DNA of 22,617 nucleotides from a virus. Location: IMG/VR virus record IMGVR_UViG_3300035670_001320, positions 1 through 22,617 of that record; one strand, given 5' to 3'. The translations under genes were made by a program, and so were the position numbers. Below, one piece after another: positions 1 to 7,820 of the stretch (position 1 is the first letter of the stretch; every line of letters starts with the position of its first letter). Below the pieces are notes generated by a model. That model saw only the letters and a list, made by a program, of their open reading frames with translations, did no database searches and was not told the DNA's origin.

Positions 1-31
1 TGGGCTCCTGAGTGGGTTCGGTTCAAAGGGT

Positions 32-55
32 GGGCGGGATTAACGGCTCCCGCCC
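32..55 (-). terminator. GC-rich hairpin after the tail tube gene (possible terminator)
   Basis: Read on the minus strand, GGGCGGGA and TCCCGCCC form a perfect 8-bp stem around an 8-nt loop, starting 17 nt beyond the stop of the tail tube gene. The sequence after the stem is ACCCTTTG, so the T-tract is poor. It may be a weak or partial terminator that reduces transcription after the highly expressed tube gene, or an mRNA 3'-end stabiliser. The stem is seen directly and the role is inferred. Confidence 0.45.
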
Positions 56-72
56 AAGGCCGTCATGCTTGG

Positions 73-846
73 CTACTGCTGGTAGATCGCGCCGAACTGT
101 CCCAGCGTGGCGCTGGAGGGCTTGGTGCCGTCGAGCAGGGCAGAACCTTCGAGCTGCATCTGAGCGAGGTCATCGGTGATGAGACTGAGCTCCTTGGTGG
201 GGTTCAGGTTCACCTTGTAGAGGTCGACCGTGACGATCTTCCCGCTGTCGGCCGCGTTCATGCCCACGAAGCGGAGGAACATATCCGACTGCGCGGTGTT
301 GAACATCCCGATCTCGGTGGAGATGCCGGGAGTGTAGTCGAGCTTGAGCGGTCCGACGAAGGGCCCACCCGTGGTGACGTCGATCAGCGTGATGGTGCCG
401 CTGATGGGCTCGAGGGTGTAGTTGACATCCTTGGTTAGCGTCTTGGGGGAACCAGTGCTGTCCTTGAGGACGACGGTGCCACCCACGTTGCGCTTGGCGG
501 AAGCGAACACCTGCCCGACAGCCAGAACAGTGATGTTGGGTGTGCCACCGAGGACCTCACCCGTGATGGCCGTGCCGGCAGCGACGGAGAGCGCGGTGCC
601 GTAGAGCGCCTGGGCCAGGTTCTCCTTGTTGAACTCTTCGAGGGTGAAGTTCAGGCTGGTGCTCTTGCCCTTCACGATCTTGAGGTCAGTCAGAGACTGG
701 CCGGAGTAGGATTCCTTGTGCTCGATGTTGTCGACCTGCAGACCGAGCTTGAGCTCAGGGCAGTTGCCGACCCACCGCAGCGCCTGGGGATTGCCAAGGG
801 CATCCCGAGAGCCGATGTAGACCTTACCTTGTCCACGGAAATACAT
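73..846 (-). CDS. Major tail tube protein
   Basis: A 257-aa protein that probably polymerises into the tail tube. It is rich in beta-strand-forming Thr/Val/Gly segments and opens with an MYFRGQGKVYIG segment typical of siphovirus tube proteins. The middle part (about residues 120-180) has an Ig-like or beta-sandwich insertion character (VVLKDSTG...VNYTLEPISGTITLID...LKLDYTP). The start is preceded by AAGGAGG nine nt upstream. It is the last complete gene of the leftward virion operon and lies 12 nt after the tail terminator-like gene, the usual place for the tube gene. The assignment rests on sequence character and position. A sheath protein is less likely from the length and from the lack of contractile-tail genes in view, though those could lie outside the window. 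Confidence 0.75.
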   Translation of the reverse strand: MYFRGQGKVYIGSRDALGNPQALRWVGNCPELKLGLQVDNIEHKESYSGQSLTDLKIVKGKSTSLNFTLEEFNKENLAQALYGTALSVAAGTAITGEVLGGTPNITVLAVGQVFASAKRNVGGTVVLKDSTGSPKTLTKDVNYTLEPISGTITLIDVTTGGPFVGPLKLDYTPGISTEIGMFNTAQSDMFLRFVGMNAADSGKIVTVDLYKVNLNPTKELSLITDDLAQMQLEGSALLDGTKPSSATLGQFGAIYQQ

Positions 847-858
847 GTTGTTGCCTCC

Positions 859-1308
859 TTAGGCGGTGACGGTGATGCGGGTTGTGAAACACAGGGGCAG
901 GTAGGCGAACCCGCTCTTGAAACCAGGTGCTGCCCCGTTGACTCGCTTCATAGGGCTGTGCTCCGGAGAAGGCTGCCATCCCTGCAGAGCCTTGAGAATC
1001 TTGAGAATCAGCGGACCCGCATCAGCACGAGCCGCTTCGTTGGTGAGTTGTGTGCGTGCGTTCTTGACAACGAGGATGACATACCAGACCTGGTCCACAG
1101 TCTGGCAGTCGCCAGTGGACGATCTACCCGATCCCTCCACGACCCGGTCCCCGTAGTAGAGGACGTGGGTCGCGGGGTGAACCTGCTTCGTCTCCTGGAC
1201 GCTGTCGAGGTCGGCAGCAGAGAAGGCACCAACAAGCTCAGGCACCTTCTCCTTTAGGCGAGCGACGATCAGAGGTTCGGCGGAAAGATAGTTGTCCATG
1301 GAAGTCAT
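859..1308 (-). CDS. Mu gp37-like (DUF1834-type) tail terminator/completion protein
   Basis: A 149-aa protein resembling the Mu gp37-like family, placed at the head-tail junction and thought to cap the tail tube. It has an N-terminal helix region (LIVARLKEKVPELVGAFSAADL), a central PATHVLYYGDRVVEGSG...QTVDQVWYVILVVKNAR segment with the alternating beta pattern of this family, and a C-terminal strand (FAYLPLCFTTRITV). The start at 1308 overlaps the previous stop as ATGA. A second in-frame ATG at 1299 has AAAGGA eight nt upstream and could be the true start, which would remove three residues. It lies between the gpG-like and tube genes, as in other phages with Mu-type heads. The family call is from recalled patterns, not from a search. 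Confidence 0.7.
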   Translation of the reverse strand: MTSMDNYLSAEPLIVARLKEKVPELVGAFSAADLDSVQETKQVHPATHVLYYGDRVVEGSGRSSTGDCQTVDQVWYVILVVKNARTQLTNEAARADAGPLILKILKALQGWQPSPEHSPMKRVNGAAPGFKSGFAYLPLCFTTRITVTA

Positions 1309-1787
1309 CCTTTGATGAAGCTCTCGATGATGTCGAGGACCTCTTGCTTATCAGCAGTAGAGAAGCCGAGGAACTGGCGCTTGGGGATCGTGACCTTGCG
1401 GCGAGAAACGAACTTACCGCCAACTTTGAACCGAAGGAAGGGCTTCGTCTTGGGGACGATAGTTCCACCCTCATTGAGGATCCAAGCGTAGGGGAACTCG
1501 GAAGGAACTCCCCACTCAACGCCATTCTTGTCGGCGAAGTAGGTGATGGAGTTTCTCAGGAGTCCACGATCAAGAAGCGTCTGTCCACCCTGCTCCTGGG
1601 CACGATAGGAAGGCACGAATGCCCGGCCATCCACATCCACCTGCTCCGTGATCCGGAGGCGAGTGTTCTCGCTCATCGCGAAGCCGATCGCTTCCCACAG
1701 ATCCGCAGGATTCTCCAAGACTGCGAGAATCTTCTGCAGACGAGCCTGAAGCGGAGCGGCTCCGGTGATGGCTAGAGAGTAGGCCAC
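1305..1787 (-). CDS. Phage virion morphogenesis protein (Mu gpG-like)
   Basis: A 160-aa protein of the virion morphogenesis (tail completion, Phage_tail_S) type, which acts at the head-tail interface. The segment NTRLRITEQVDVDGRAFVPSY (about residues 40-60) matches the family's 'R...DG..f.P' block. It is followed by LLDRGLLRNSITYF (about 71-84), then the IPKRQFLGFS motif (about 139-148) near the C-terminus, which is the 'P.R.flG' signature. The start codon is GTG, and the gene begins 16 nt inside the preceding gp36-like gene. The SD is weak, so translational coupling is likely. Its position between the gp36-like and gp37-like genes supports the assignment. Confidence 0.82.
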   Translation of the reverse strand: MAYSLAITGAAPLQARLQKILAVLENPADLWEAIGFAMSENTRLRITEQVDVDGRAFVPSYRAQEQGGQTLLDRGLLRNSITYFADKNGVEWGVPSEFPYAWILNEGGTIVPKTKPFLRFKVGGKFVSRRKVTIPKRQFLGFSTADKQEVLDIIESFIKG

Positions 1788-2221
1788 GTCGGTCCCATCC
1801 TGCTGAAAGCACTGTCAGAGAACACCTGAGCCCGAGACGAAACCACCACGATGGAGGGTTCTTCAGGGTTGTCGCTGGTGTTGGGGAACCCCAGGTTGAC
1901 GACTCCCTTCGCCACGTCACGGAGCCAACCCACTGCCCTCTCATATCGCTTGATCACCTGGTCCGTCGGGGATTCATCGTAGAGATAGTATCTCGCGATG
2001 TCACCCGCGAAGGTCTTCAGGCTCTCAGGCACGGATGGGAGAGGCAGTGTATAGGCAGCGCCAAGGTAGGAGTTCGCCTCGGACTCAGCGGTTGCCATGG
2101 CGCGATCCAACACCGTGTCCACGATGGCTCCGGTAGAACCATCCCGGTCGGTGAGCTGCATGAGCTCCTTCTCACCGAAGAGCAAGATCATCGTGGGTTT
2201 GTCGATGTAGATCGTCGCCAT
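1772..2221 (-). CDS. Mu gp36-like (DUF1320) head-tail connector protein
   Basis: A 149-aa protein of the gp36/DUF1320 type, a head-completion or connector protein that binds below the portal. Typical features are the opening strand and helix with an acidic run (ELMQLTDRDG), the helix DTVLDRAMATAESEANSYLGAAYTLPLP (residues about 35-62), and SLKTFAGDIARYYLYDESPTDQVIKRYERAVGWLRDVAKG with the R.YLY and Y..A..WL..va.G patterns (about 67-106). GGAGG lies five nt before the ATG. The spacing to the capsid gene (12 nt) and the overlap with the gpG-like gene fit one operon. Confidence 0.85.
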   Translation of the reverse strand: MATIYIDKPTMILLFGEKELMQLTDRDGSTGAIVDTVLDRAMATAESEANSYLGAAYTLPLPSVPESLKTFAGDIARYYLYDESPTDQVIKRYERAVGWLRDVAKGVVNLGFPNTSDNPEEPSIVVVSSRAQVFSDSAFSRMGPTWPTL

Positions 2222-2233
2222 GACGGCCTCCGT

Positions 2234-3253
2234 TTAGTTGCTGCTGTAGACGCGAACCAGGATGCCAGGCCGCATGCTGAGGGGCAGCACGTTGCTCTGG
2301 GTGTGCAGGTCCATTCCCCGGTCGAACTTCTGGCGCTCCATCTTGGCGTAGTAGGGCAGGCCGATGGTGTTGACCGTCTCGTTGAAGTCGGCAGGCGCGG
2401 CGAAGGTCTTGAAGGAGTTGACGGTGCCCAGAGGGAAGGCGTGGCCGTCGTTGGCGGCGATGTAGCGCTGAACGCCACCAGCGGGATCGCTGTTCTTGGC
2501 GCGGTATTCCTCGAAGGTCAGGCCTCCGAAGGTGAAGCCGCTCCGCATGTCGCCACCGATCCGTTCCTGCGCGGCCTGCCAGTTCTGGAACGCGGCAGTG
2601 ACCTTGGAGTGGGCAACGAACTTGTCGTAAAACTCCTCGGACACCAGGACGCGGATCTCGGTCATGCGCTCGCCGAGGAGGTTGTCCTCGATGTGGCGCT
2701 TGACTTCCATGCACTTCCCGCGAACGTCGGTGGTGGAAGTGCCGAGGACGAAGTCCACAGTCTTCTGGGTGACACCGAACTCGGTGTAGAGGTTATAGAG
2801 CACGGTGGACCCATCGGCATCCAGGATGATGCCCTTCAGAGCGCCCATTCGGCGCCACTCGAGGGTCTGGTCCAGCTTGTCCTTCATCTCCTGCAGCTTC
2901 TCCTGGACCTTGCGGGCCACAGGGTCGGCTTCGTTCTCCATGCCGAAAGCACGGATGCCCTGGACATCAGACGCCAGGACGGTGTCCTCCAGAGGCATGT
3001 GGGGAATGGCGAAGGACCGCAGCGAGCGCTTGCCGCTGACGTTCTGGTTTCCGGGAGAACCCCAGGGCTTGGTGGGCACCAGGGTCAGAACACCGTTCTT
3101 CTCCTCGACTTCGAGGGAGCGAGTGGAGAGACCCGCCATGGGGAAGAGGTTGAGCTCTTCCAGGCGACCATAGCGGTTGGGGAGCTTGTTGATGGCAGCG
3201 GTCAGCGTGGTGAGGCTGAAACCGTTAGCCGCAAAGGGATCGAGCATGGGCAT
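2234..3253 (-). CDS. Major capsid protein (lambda gpE-like, Phage_cap_E)
   Basis: A 339-aa protein, close to the 341 aa of lambda gpE, that forms the icosahedral shell with an HK97 fold. Recognisable blocks are the N-terminal FSLTTLTAAINKLPNRYGRL (residues about 12-31), the RSFAIPHMPLEDTVLASDVQGIRAFG stretch (about 81-106) shared by the gpE family, a long helix (VARKVQEKLQEMKDKLDQTLEWRRMGALKG), and a C-terminal QSNVLPLSMRPGILVRV motif. AAGGAG lies before the ATG. It sits beside the decoration-protein gene as in lambda (D-E). A second ATG two codons later is possible but is farther from the SD. Confidence 0.93.
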   Translation of the reverse strand: MPMLDPFAANGFSLTTLTAAINKLPNRYGRLEELNLFPMAGLSTRSLEVEEKNGVLTLVPTKPWGSPGNQNVSGKRSLRSFAIPHMPLEDTVLASDVQGIRAFGMENEADPVARKVQEKLQEMKDKLDQTLEWRRMGALKGIILDADGSTVLYNLYTEFGVTQKTVDFVLGTSTTDVRGKCMEVKRHIEDNLLGERMTEIRVLVSEEFYDKFVAHSKVTAAFQNWQAAQERIGGDMRSGFTFGGLTFEEYRAKNSDPAGGVQRYIAANDGHAFPLGTVNSFKTFAAPADFNETVNTIGLPYYAKMERQKFDRGMDLHTQSNVLPLSMRPGILVRVYSSN

Positions 3254-3298
3254 TGGTGAATCTCCTTAAGAGGGTTCGTTCGGTTGGAAGGTCGTGGC

Positions 3299-3676
3299 CT
3301 AGACGTCGGTCGCGGTGATGATGCCGGAGCTGGTCTTGAGGTTGGCGAGAGCGGTGTCCTTCTTGCCCTGGTCGGTGTAGCTCGCGCCCCACACCAGGTA
3401 GGCATCGCTGATGATGGCCGTGCGGCGAAGCACGGGGACCACAGCGCCAGCAGTGATGGGCAGGTCGTTCAGCAGGATGGCGACCGCGTTCTGGGTGCCG
3501 TCGGCCGCGCCATCCACGGAGGGATAGAACTTGCCGTCAGCGGTCTTGATGGCCAGGACCTGCCCACACTTCAGGGCAGCAGCGGCCACGACGGTGACGT
3601 TCTCGCGGGAGTAGTCGGGATTGACTTCCCACTTGACGATGTCGGCGATGTAGGTGTTCTCGGTGAGAGCAGCCAT
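3299..3676 (-). CDS. Head decoration protein (lambda gpD-like)
   Basis: A 125-aa protein similar in size and layout to lambda gpD (110 aa), which trimerises on the capsid surface and stabilises the expanded head. The N-terminus (ENTYIADIVKWEVNPDYSRENVTV) is followed by a beta-rich core with the A.L..GQVLA...DGK sequence typical of the HDPD family, then NAVAILLNDLPITAGAVVPVLRRTAII and the C-terminal strand. Its SD (AAGGAGAT) and leader nearly copy those of the adjacent capsid gene, which fits matched high expression. It directly precedes the capsid gene in transcription order. Confidence 0.9.
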   Translation of the reverse strand: MAALTENTYIADIVKWEVNPDYSRENVTVVAAAALKCGQVLAIKTADGKFYPSVDGAADGTQNAVAILLNDLPITAGAVVPVLRRTAIISDAYLVWGASYTDQGKKDTALANLKTSSGIITATDV

Positions 3677-3718
3677 TGGTGAAATCTCCTTGATCTCTGG
3701 TGCGGTTGTGGGAGGGAA

Positions 3719-4708
3719 CTACTTGCGGGACGCAGCGAAGGACTGCGCAGCCTGGTCGCACAGCGCGAGCAGACCACGATCAGCGCTCTTGCCGGCCTCG
3801 GGCTTCTTGCCGTTGTCCGCCTGGTGAGCGAACAGGCCCGGAGGAAGGGTCTCTTCCTGCGAGGGCTTGGCGAGGGAGAGCGCCTCGATCACGGCCGTGA
3901 CCGCTTCGTCGGGCATGGCGGAGAACTTGGCCACATCGGCCTCGGTCAGCTCCTTGCCCACCTTGGCGTAGGCTTCCTTGACGCGAGCCACGCGGCCTTC
4001 GGTCTCCTTCTTAGCGATGGAGGCCTTCAGCTCGTTGAGCTCTTTGGTGAGGGTGTCGGCATTCGTCTTGCTGGCCAGCAGCTCGCCCTCAAGCTGCGCG
4101 ACCTTGGCTTCCAGTTCTTTGGACACTTGGTCCTCCTGTGAAGTAGGGTTGCTGTTGCGGCTGAGGGCAGTAGCGGACGTTCCACTATCCCAGCCAGTGG
4201 GGGTGAAGGAAGTTTCCACGAGCTTGGACTCACGGAAGATGTATGCGGGACCAGTGATGGTCCGGTTGTTGACGACGGTCGTGGCGCCAGCAGCCAACTC
4301 CTCGATACGAGAAGGCTGGATGCGGACGGACATCTGCCAGGGGAAGCCCTCGTCGCTGAGCGCGGTGACCTCCTTGCCGGCGTCCGTGACCTTCGAGAGA
4401 ATGCCACCGAGCACCAACCCGTCAGCCGTGGTGGCGTGTTCGTCGCTGTAGCCAACGATTTCGTCGCCGTCATGGTTGAGGAGGATGGCCATTCGGTCAG
4501 GCACCTGGATCAGCGAGAGGTCAAAGACCACCGCGCCCCAGTAGTAGTGCCCAGTGATGGGGTCGCCCGTGTAGGCCACACCGGAGAAGCGGCGATTCCC
4601 GTCAGCAGCGTCCGACTTGATGCTGGTAGGAATGCCGAACTGGAACGTGAAGTCCTCGGGCTTCGGTATCGTTCCAGCGCTGTTCTTAAATGCAAAGACG
4701 TCAGTCAT
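3719..4708 (-). CDS. Prohead protease with C-terminal scaffold-like region
   Basis: A 329-aa protein. Residues about 20-180 look like a prohead serine protease of the HK97/S78-like group. His79 in the LLNHD motif followed by IVG, and Ser127 in FPWQMSV, are the likely catalytic pair, and RESKLVETSFTP (159-170) matches the conserved post-catalytic strand. Residues about 195-240 form a Lys/Glu heptad coiled coil and the tail is Ala/Lys-rich, so the C-terminus probably acts as the internal scaffold, as in fused protease-scaffold proteins. The start at 4708 was chosen because AAGGAGGTGCCG lies immediately upstream and the homologous region begins here. An upstream in-frame ATG (4837) would add 43 residues that overlap a separate small ORF. 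Codon-frame evidence favours the shorter form. Confidence 0.85.
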   Translation of the reverse strand: MTDVFAFKNSAGTIPKPEDFTFQFGIPTSIKSDAADGNRRFSGVAYTGDPITGHYYWGAVVFDLSLIQVPDRMAILLNHDGDEIVGYSDEHATTADGLVLGGILSKVTDAGKEVTALSDEGFPWQMSVRIQPSRIEELAAGATTVVNNRTITGPAYIFRESKLVETSFTPTGWDSGTSATALSRNSNPTSQEDQVSKELEAKVAQLEGELLASKTNADTLTKELNELKASIAKKETEGRVARVKEAYAKVGKELTEADVAKFSAMPDEAVTAVIEALSLAKPSQEETLPPGLFAHQADNGKKPEAGKSADRGLLALCDQAAQSFAASRK

Positions 4709-4823
4709 CGGCACCTCCTTGGTCTGCGTCTTGGGGTTTGGGCCACTGAGGAGGTGGCCGTGTTGGAACTGGATACCAGCCATAGGGATGTTCGTCATAC
4801 GGGTCGTCGGGGTCGACTGCCAT
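4701..4823 (-). CDS. Small acidic, proline-rich ORF (40 aa) between MuF-ART and protease
   Basis: This is a short reading frame distinct from both neighbours. It starts at ATG 4823 with an excellent SD (AGGAGGAA, six nt upstream), begins 10 nt after the MuF stop, and ends in TGA overlapping the protease start by 8 nt (ATGACTGA). The peptide begins MAVDPDDPYDEHPYGWYPVP, continues through a PPP-containing stretch, and ends acidic (GGADD). It has nine Asp/Glu residues, about ten Pro, two Trp and no Cys. The placement and SD are typical of a translated, coupled phage gene. I recognise no family. It could be a morphogenesis peptide, a partner or immunity factor for the upstream ART domain, or untranslated leader sequence. 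Confidence 0.6.
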   Translation of the reverse strand: MAVDPDDPYDEHPYGWYPVPTRPPPQWPKPQDADQGGADD

Positions 4824-4833
4824 CTATTCCTCC

Positions 4834-6183
4834 TCATGCTCGCTCCTCCAGGAAAATGGTGGAGCCGTCAATTCGCTTGACCAGGAACTTCGTTTCGGCA
4901 GGGAACATCCACTCAAGCTCAGCAGGAGTGGCAGAGATGGCAGAGATGGGGACAGCAGAAGATGCGCCCTTCTCAATGACGAACATCGTGGTCTCGATGC
5001 CGGCAGGTTCTACAGCGAAGGCCGACATGAAGCCCTTCTGCGTGACGGTCTGACCAACCTTGTAGGTCTTTCCGTTGATCACGGCAGCTTCGTCCAGAAC
5101 CTTGACATCACCTCTGGGAGGAATACGGTAGAGGACTGGCGCTTCTGAGGCTTCTCCCATCTGCAAGGTCGCGAAGACGTCGTCAGCCAAGTTCATGGCA
5201 GCTTGGCGAGCGGAGCCGCGAAGACCCAAGTCCCTCGGGATGTCGAGGGAAGAAGGCCTCGCAGCACGCGCCTCCTCAGCGATGGTGCGCAGAGCGACCT
5301 GCTGGTCCTCAGTCAGCTCACCCATCTTGATGAGCGAACCCTTGAAGTCCTCAGCTGCTCGGACAGTTATGGGCTCAGTCGCTCCGGGCATCGTTCTTTC
5401 ACGCAGAGCATCAAGAACTTCCTGCTTCGTTGCTTCGAGCTGCTGCTGAACAGTCTGAAGGTCCTTCACGGCACGAGAGGCTTGGGTCACGTTGATGAGG
5501 TCGTCGAGCAGAGGCTTCTCGAAGCCTTCCATCGCTTGCTGAAGCTGGTCAGAGCCACCCTGGCGGGGAAGCTTGGCCTGCTCAACACCAAAGTCGAACG
5601 CCTCGCCAGGGTTGTAGTCCCAGCCCTTGTCGGTCTTGGGCCAACCCTCGGTCGGCTCTTCGGTGACGCCTCCACGTGCTCGGGCCTGCGCCTCCGTCAT
5701 GCTGATGGTTGAGCAACGGCAGCGGTATCCGTTGGGAGGGTAGTGCGTGGCCCAGAAGGGGTCGTCGATGGGGCGGATGACGTTGTCCAACTCAAGGTGC
5801 GATGGGCGAGTCCGGCTGTCGTTGACCGCATCATACATGAGGTAGGGTCGCGTGCTCTTGAACTTCTGTTGCTGCTGCCAGTGCCCGTGGTTGTAGGCAA
5901 CCTGCATGTTGGTTCGGAAGATGTTGTCGAGACGGTGTTCGGGAAGATTGAGGCCAATCTCTCCGCTCTTGACCTTCTCCTTCCACTGGGCGAACGTGAG
6001 ACCCTGCGTCTGAACCGCCTTGAGCGAATCCAGAACACCCTGCAGCTGGTCGCGAGAAGACACCCCAGCGATGGAGAACGCCATGTCGCGGGTCTTTCCC
6101 TGCAGTCGCCCGTAGTATTCGGACGGAAGCTCCACCCGCCGAGACTCGGCGAAGCGAAGGGCTTCTGCAAAGGTGAGGGGCAT
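4834..6183 (-). CDS. MuF-like minor head protein fused to an ADP-ribosyltransferase-like domain
   Basis: A 449-aa protein. Residues about 1-170 are a Mu gpF/SPP1 gp7-type minor head protein: FRTNMQVAYNHG (89-100), YLMYDAVNDSRTRPSHLELD (114-133), and the WATHYPPNGYRCRC motif (144-157) with its two Cys residues. Residues 210-330 are mostly helical linker. Residues about 330-449 look like an R-S-E class ADP-ribosyltransferase: LYR with Arg353, the GFMS strand with Ser387, and an E422-L-E424 pair followed by MFPAETKFLVKRI, the usual ExE plus 'P..T.F.V' ending. MuF proteins are minor virion components, so the enzyme could enter the host with the DNA. The stop overlaps the next ATG as ATGA. MuF is certain by pattern; the ART domain is likely but not tested by structure. 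Confidence 0.88.
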   Translation of the reverse strand: MPLTFAEALRFAESRRVELPSEYYGRLQGKTRDMAFSIAGVSSRDQLQGVLDSLKAVQTQGLTFAQWKEKVKSGEIGLNLPEHRLDNIFRTNMQVAYNHGHWQQQQKFKSTRPYLMYDAVNDSRTRPSHLELDNVIRPIDDPFWATHYPPNGYRCRCSTISMTEAQARARGGVTEEPTEGWPKTDKGWDYNPGEAFDFGVEQAKLPRQGGSDQLQQAMEGFEKPLLDDLINVTQASRAVKDLQTVQQQLEATKQEVLDALRERTMPGATEPITVRAAEDFKGSLIKMGELTEDQQVALRTIAEEARAARPSSLDIPRDLGLRGSARQAAMNLADDVFATLQMGEASEAPVLYRIPPRGDVKVLDEAAVINGKTYKVGQTVTQKGFMSAFAVEPAGIETTMFVIEKGASSAVPISAISATPAELEWMFPAETKFLVKRIDGSTIFLEERA

Positions 6184-6185
6184 GG

Positions 6186-7820
6186 TTAGATCTTTCCGGA
6201 AGCGTTGAGGTAGCCGATGACGTCGGCGGTGAAGAGAGCGAACTGCAGGGTCTCGGCGAACTTGGGATCGGTCTTGCTCATCAGCGTGGTCAACCGAGCC
6301 TCAAGATCCTTGTCGTCCCGCGACGCAAGAACAACTTGGCGGACGAGCGCGGGATCCACAGGCGAGGAGGTCTGGGACAGCGCCAAGTCGGCATCGTCCT
6401 CGATCTTCTGTTGCGCAGGAGTAAACCGCTTCGGGTCGCTCTTTCTCTTCCGAGCGAAGGCCGTAGGGTCCACACCGAGCCTCCGAGCGAGCTCCGCCTG
6501 TGGGTTCGTAGGGTCGCCGTTCTCATCGGTCGGAACCGTGCCTCCAGCCCCCTCTCCAGAAGCACTGGAGTCACCTGTGTATCGTCCAGGGGTCTGGGGG
6601 TCGTTAGGGGTCCCTCCAGGGGTCTGAGACGACACCTGGACGATTTCGAAGTCATCTTCACGGAGATCGTAGCGATCCAGGAAGTATTCCTTCGTAAACC
6701 GAACACCCAGAGCACTTAGCTTGTTGTCGCGCTCTGCGCGGGCGACCTCCAGGCCAGAATCGTCGGCGAACACAATCTCCGGCACGTCCTTAAGCACTCC
6801 ATTCAGAGCGCATAGAGCGTTCACGATATTCTGCACCGTGCGACGAACCAAGCGGATGTCCGCTCGGCGGAGAGATTCCTTGACCTCGGCATGCACCTGA
6901 CCGAGCGCGTAGGACCCACCACCGTTCTTCCCAGTATCCGAGGTCAGCGTCTGCCCGAGAATGACTTTCTGGAAGCGGCGAACAACTGCCTGTTCCAGCT
7001 TCTCGAAAGCCTCGCCTGAGGTGGACGGTTGGATAGCTTCAACGGAGTCCTGGGGACCAATAGCGATTACCGCATCCTGATGTGCGTTGAGCAACGCAGC
7101 GGCCATTGCCTTCGGGTTTGCACTCTTTCCGGCGAGCAAAGGCTGCCCGAACCGCTCAAGGAACTGGCCCCAGAAGCGCCAACCATTAAAGCGGAAGAAC
7201 CAAGGCCAGTAGAGGCGGGAGAGCAGCGCCTCGCCCTTGGGTTGCTGGTAGCTGGGGTCAACACGGGTCAGGAAGAACTTGTAGGTCTGATCACAGACCT
7301 CGCCGTCGGCGCTGAGCCCGTCAGCAGCGAAGTAGCGAAGAGAGCCATCAGGCCTGGGGTCAAACCACTCGATAGGTTTCGCGACGACAGTGGAGAGTCC
7401 AATCTTCTTGTCCTCACGGCGACGATAGACAGCCTCAAGAACGGAGTAGCCATAAGGCACAGCCCGCCACGCACCAGAGACGATCTGCTCCATGAGAGGC
7501 TTCAGCTCCTCCTCAAGAAGGGCATTGGTGGAGTCGTCACCACCCTCGAGGCGCCACGGAGTTGCAACGACGGACTCGCGTCGAGTGCGGAGACCCTGGA
7601 AGATTTCGTCGTCAGTCTCGAGCTTCTTGAGGGAGGCTCGCGTGATGCCGGCCTGGTTCAACAGTTCGTCGGTCTCGGGAATGCGGGTAAGTAGCTCGAT
7701 GAGCTCGTTGACTGCGGTGTCACTCCACAGCGCTGCAGTCTTGGGGCCAGAACCCTCGCTGGTGCCGGCAGGTCGGGCGAAGGAAGTCAGCGCGTGGGAG
7801 ATGCGGGTGAGAATGCTCAT
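6186..7820 (-). CDS. Portal protein (Mu gp29-like, DUF935)
   Basis: A 544-aa portal that forms the dodecameric DNA channel at the head vertex. Evidence for the Mu gp29 (DUF935) family: DDEIFQGLRTRRESVVATPWRLEG (about 70-93), the WRAVPYGYSVLEAVYRR block (about 118-134), WFDPRPDGSLRYF, the WPWFFRFNGWRFWGQFLERFGQPLLAGK block before the clip/stem, and GSYALGQVHAEVKESLRRADIRLV near residues 300-325. A Gly/Thr/Pro-rich linker (about 405-440) leads to a helical C-terminal extension that may be a barrel or MuF-contact region. It lies directly upstream of the MuF gene with a 2-nt gap, as usual, and its start overlaps the 88-aa gene as ATGA. Confidence 0.92.
   Translation of the reverse strand: MSILTRISHALTSFARPAGTSEGSGPKTAALWSDTAVNELIELLTRIPETDELLNQAGITRASLKKLETDDEIFQGLRTRRESVVATPWRLEGGDDSTNALLEEELKPLMEQIVSGAWRAVPYGYSVLEAVYRRREDKKIGLSTVVAKPIEWFDPRPDGSLRYFAADGLSADGEVCDQTYKFFLTRVDPSYQQPKGEALLSRLYWPWFFRFNGWRFWGQFLERFGQPLLAGKSANPKAMAAALLNAHQDAVIAIGPQDSVEAIQPSTSGEAFEKLEQAVVRRFQKVILGQTLTSDTGKNGGGSYALGQVHAEVKESLRRADIRLVRRTVQNIVNALCALNGVLKDVPEIVFADDSGLEVARAERDNKLSALGVRFTKEYFLDRYDLREDDFEIVQVSSQTPGGTPNDPQTPGRYTGDSSASGEGAGGTVPTDENGDPTNPQAELARRLGVDPTAFARKRKSDPKRFTPAQQKIEDDADLALSQTSSPVDPALVRQVVLASRDDKDLEARLTTLMSKTDPKFAETLQFALFTADVIGYLNASGKI

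Noticed and set aside
2303-3259. 318-aa open frame on the plus strand antisense to the capsid gene
   Set aside because: It has no SD and no recognisable domains. It is explained by high GC content opposite a strongly coding gene.
3719-4837. Protease gene starting at ATG 4837 (372 aa)
   Set aside because: It would add 43 residues with no protease-like character over a separate SD-led ORF, while ATG 4708 has its own AAGGAGG. The SD at 4837 cannot be fully excluded.
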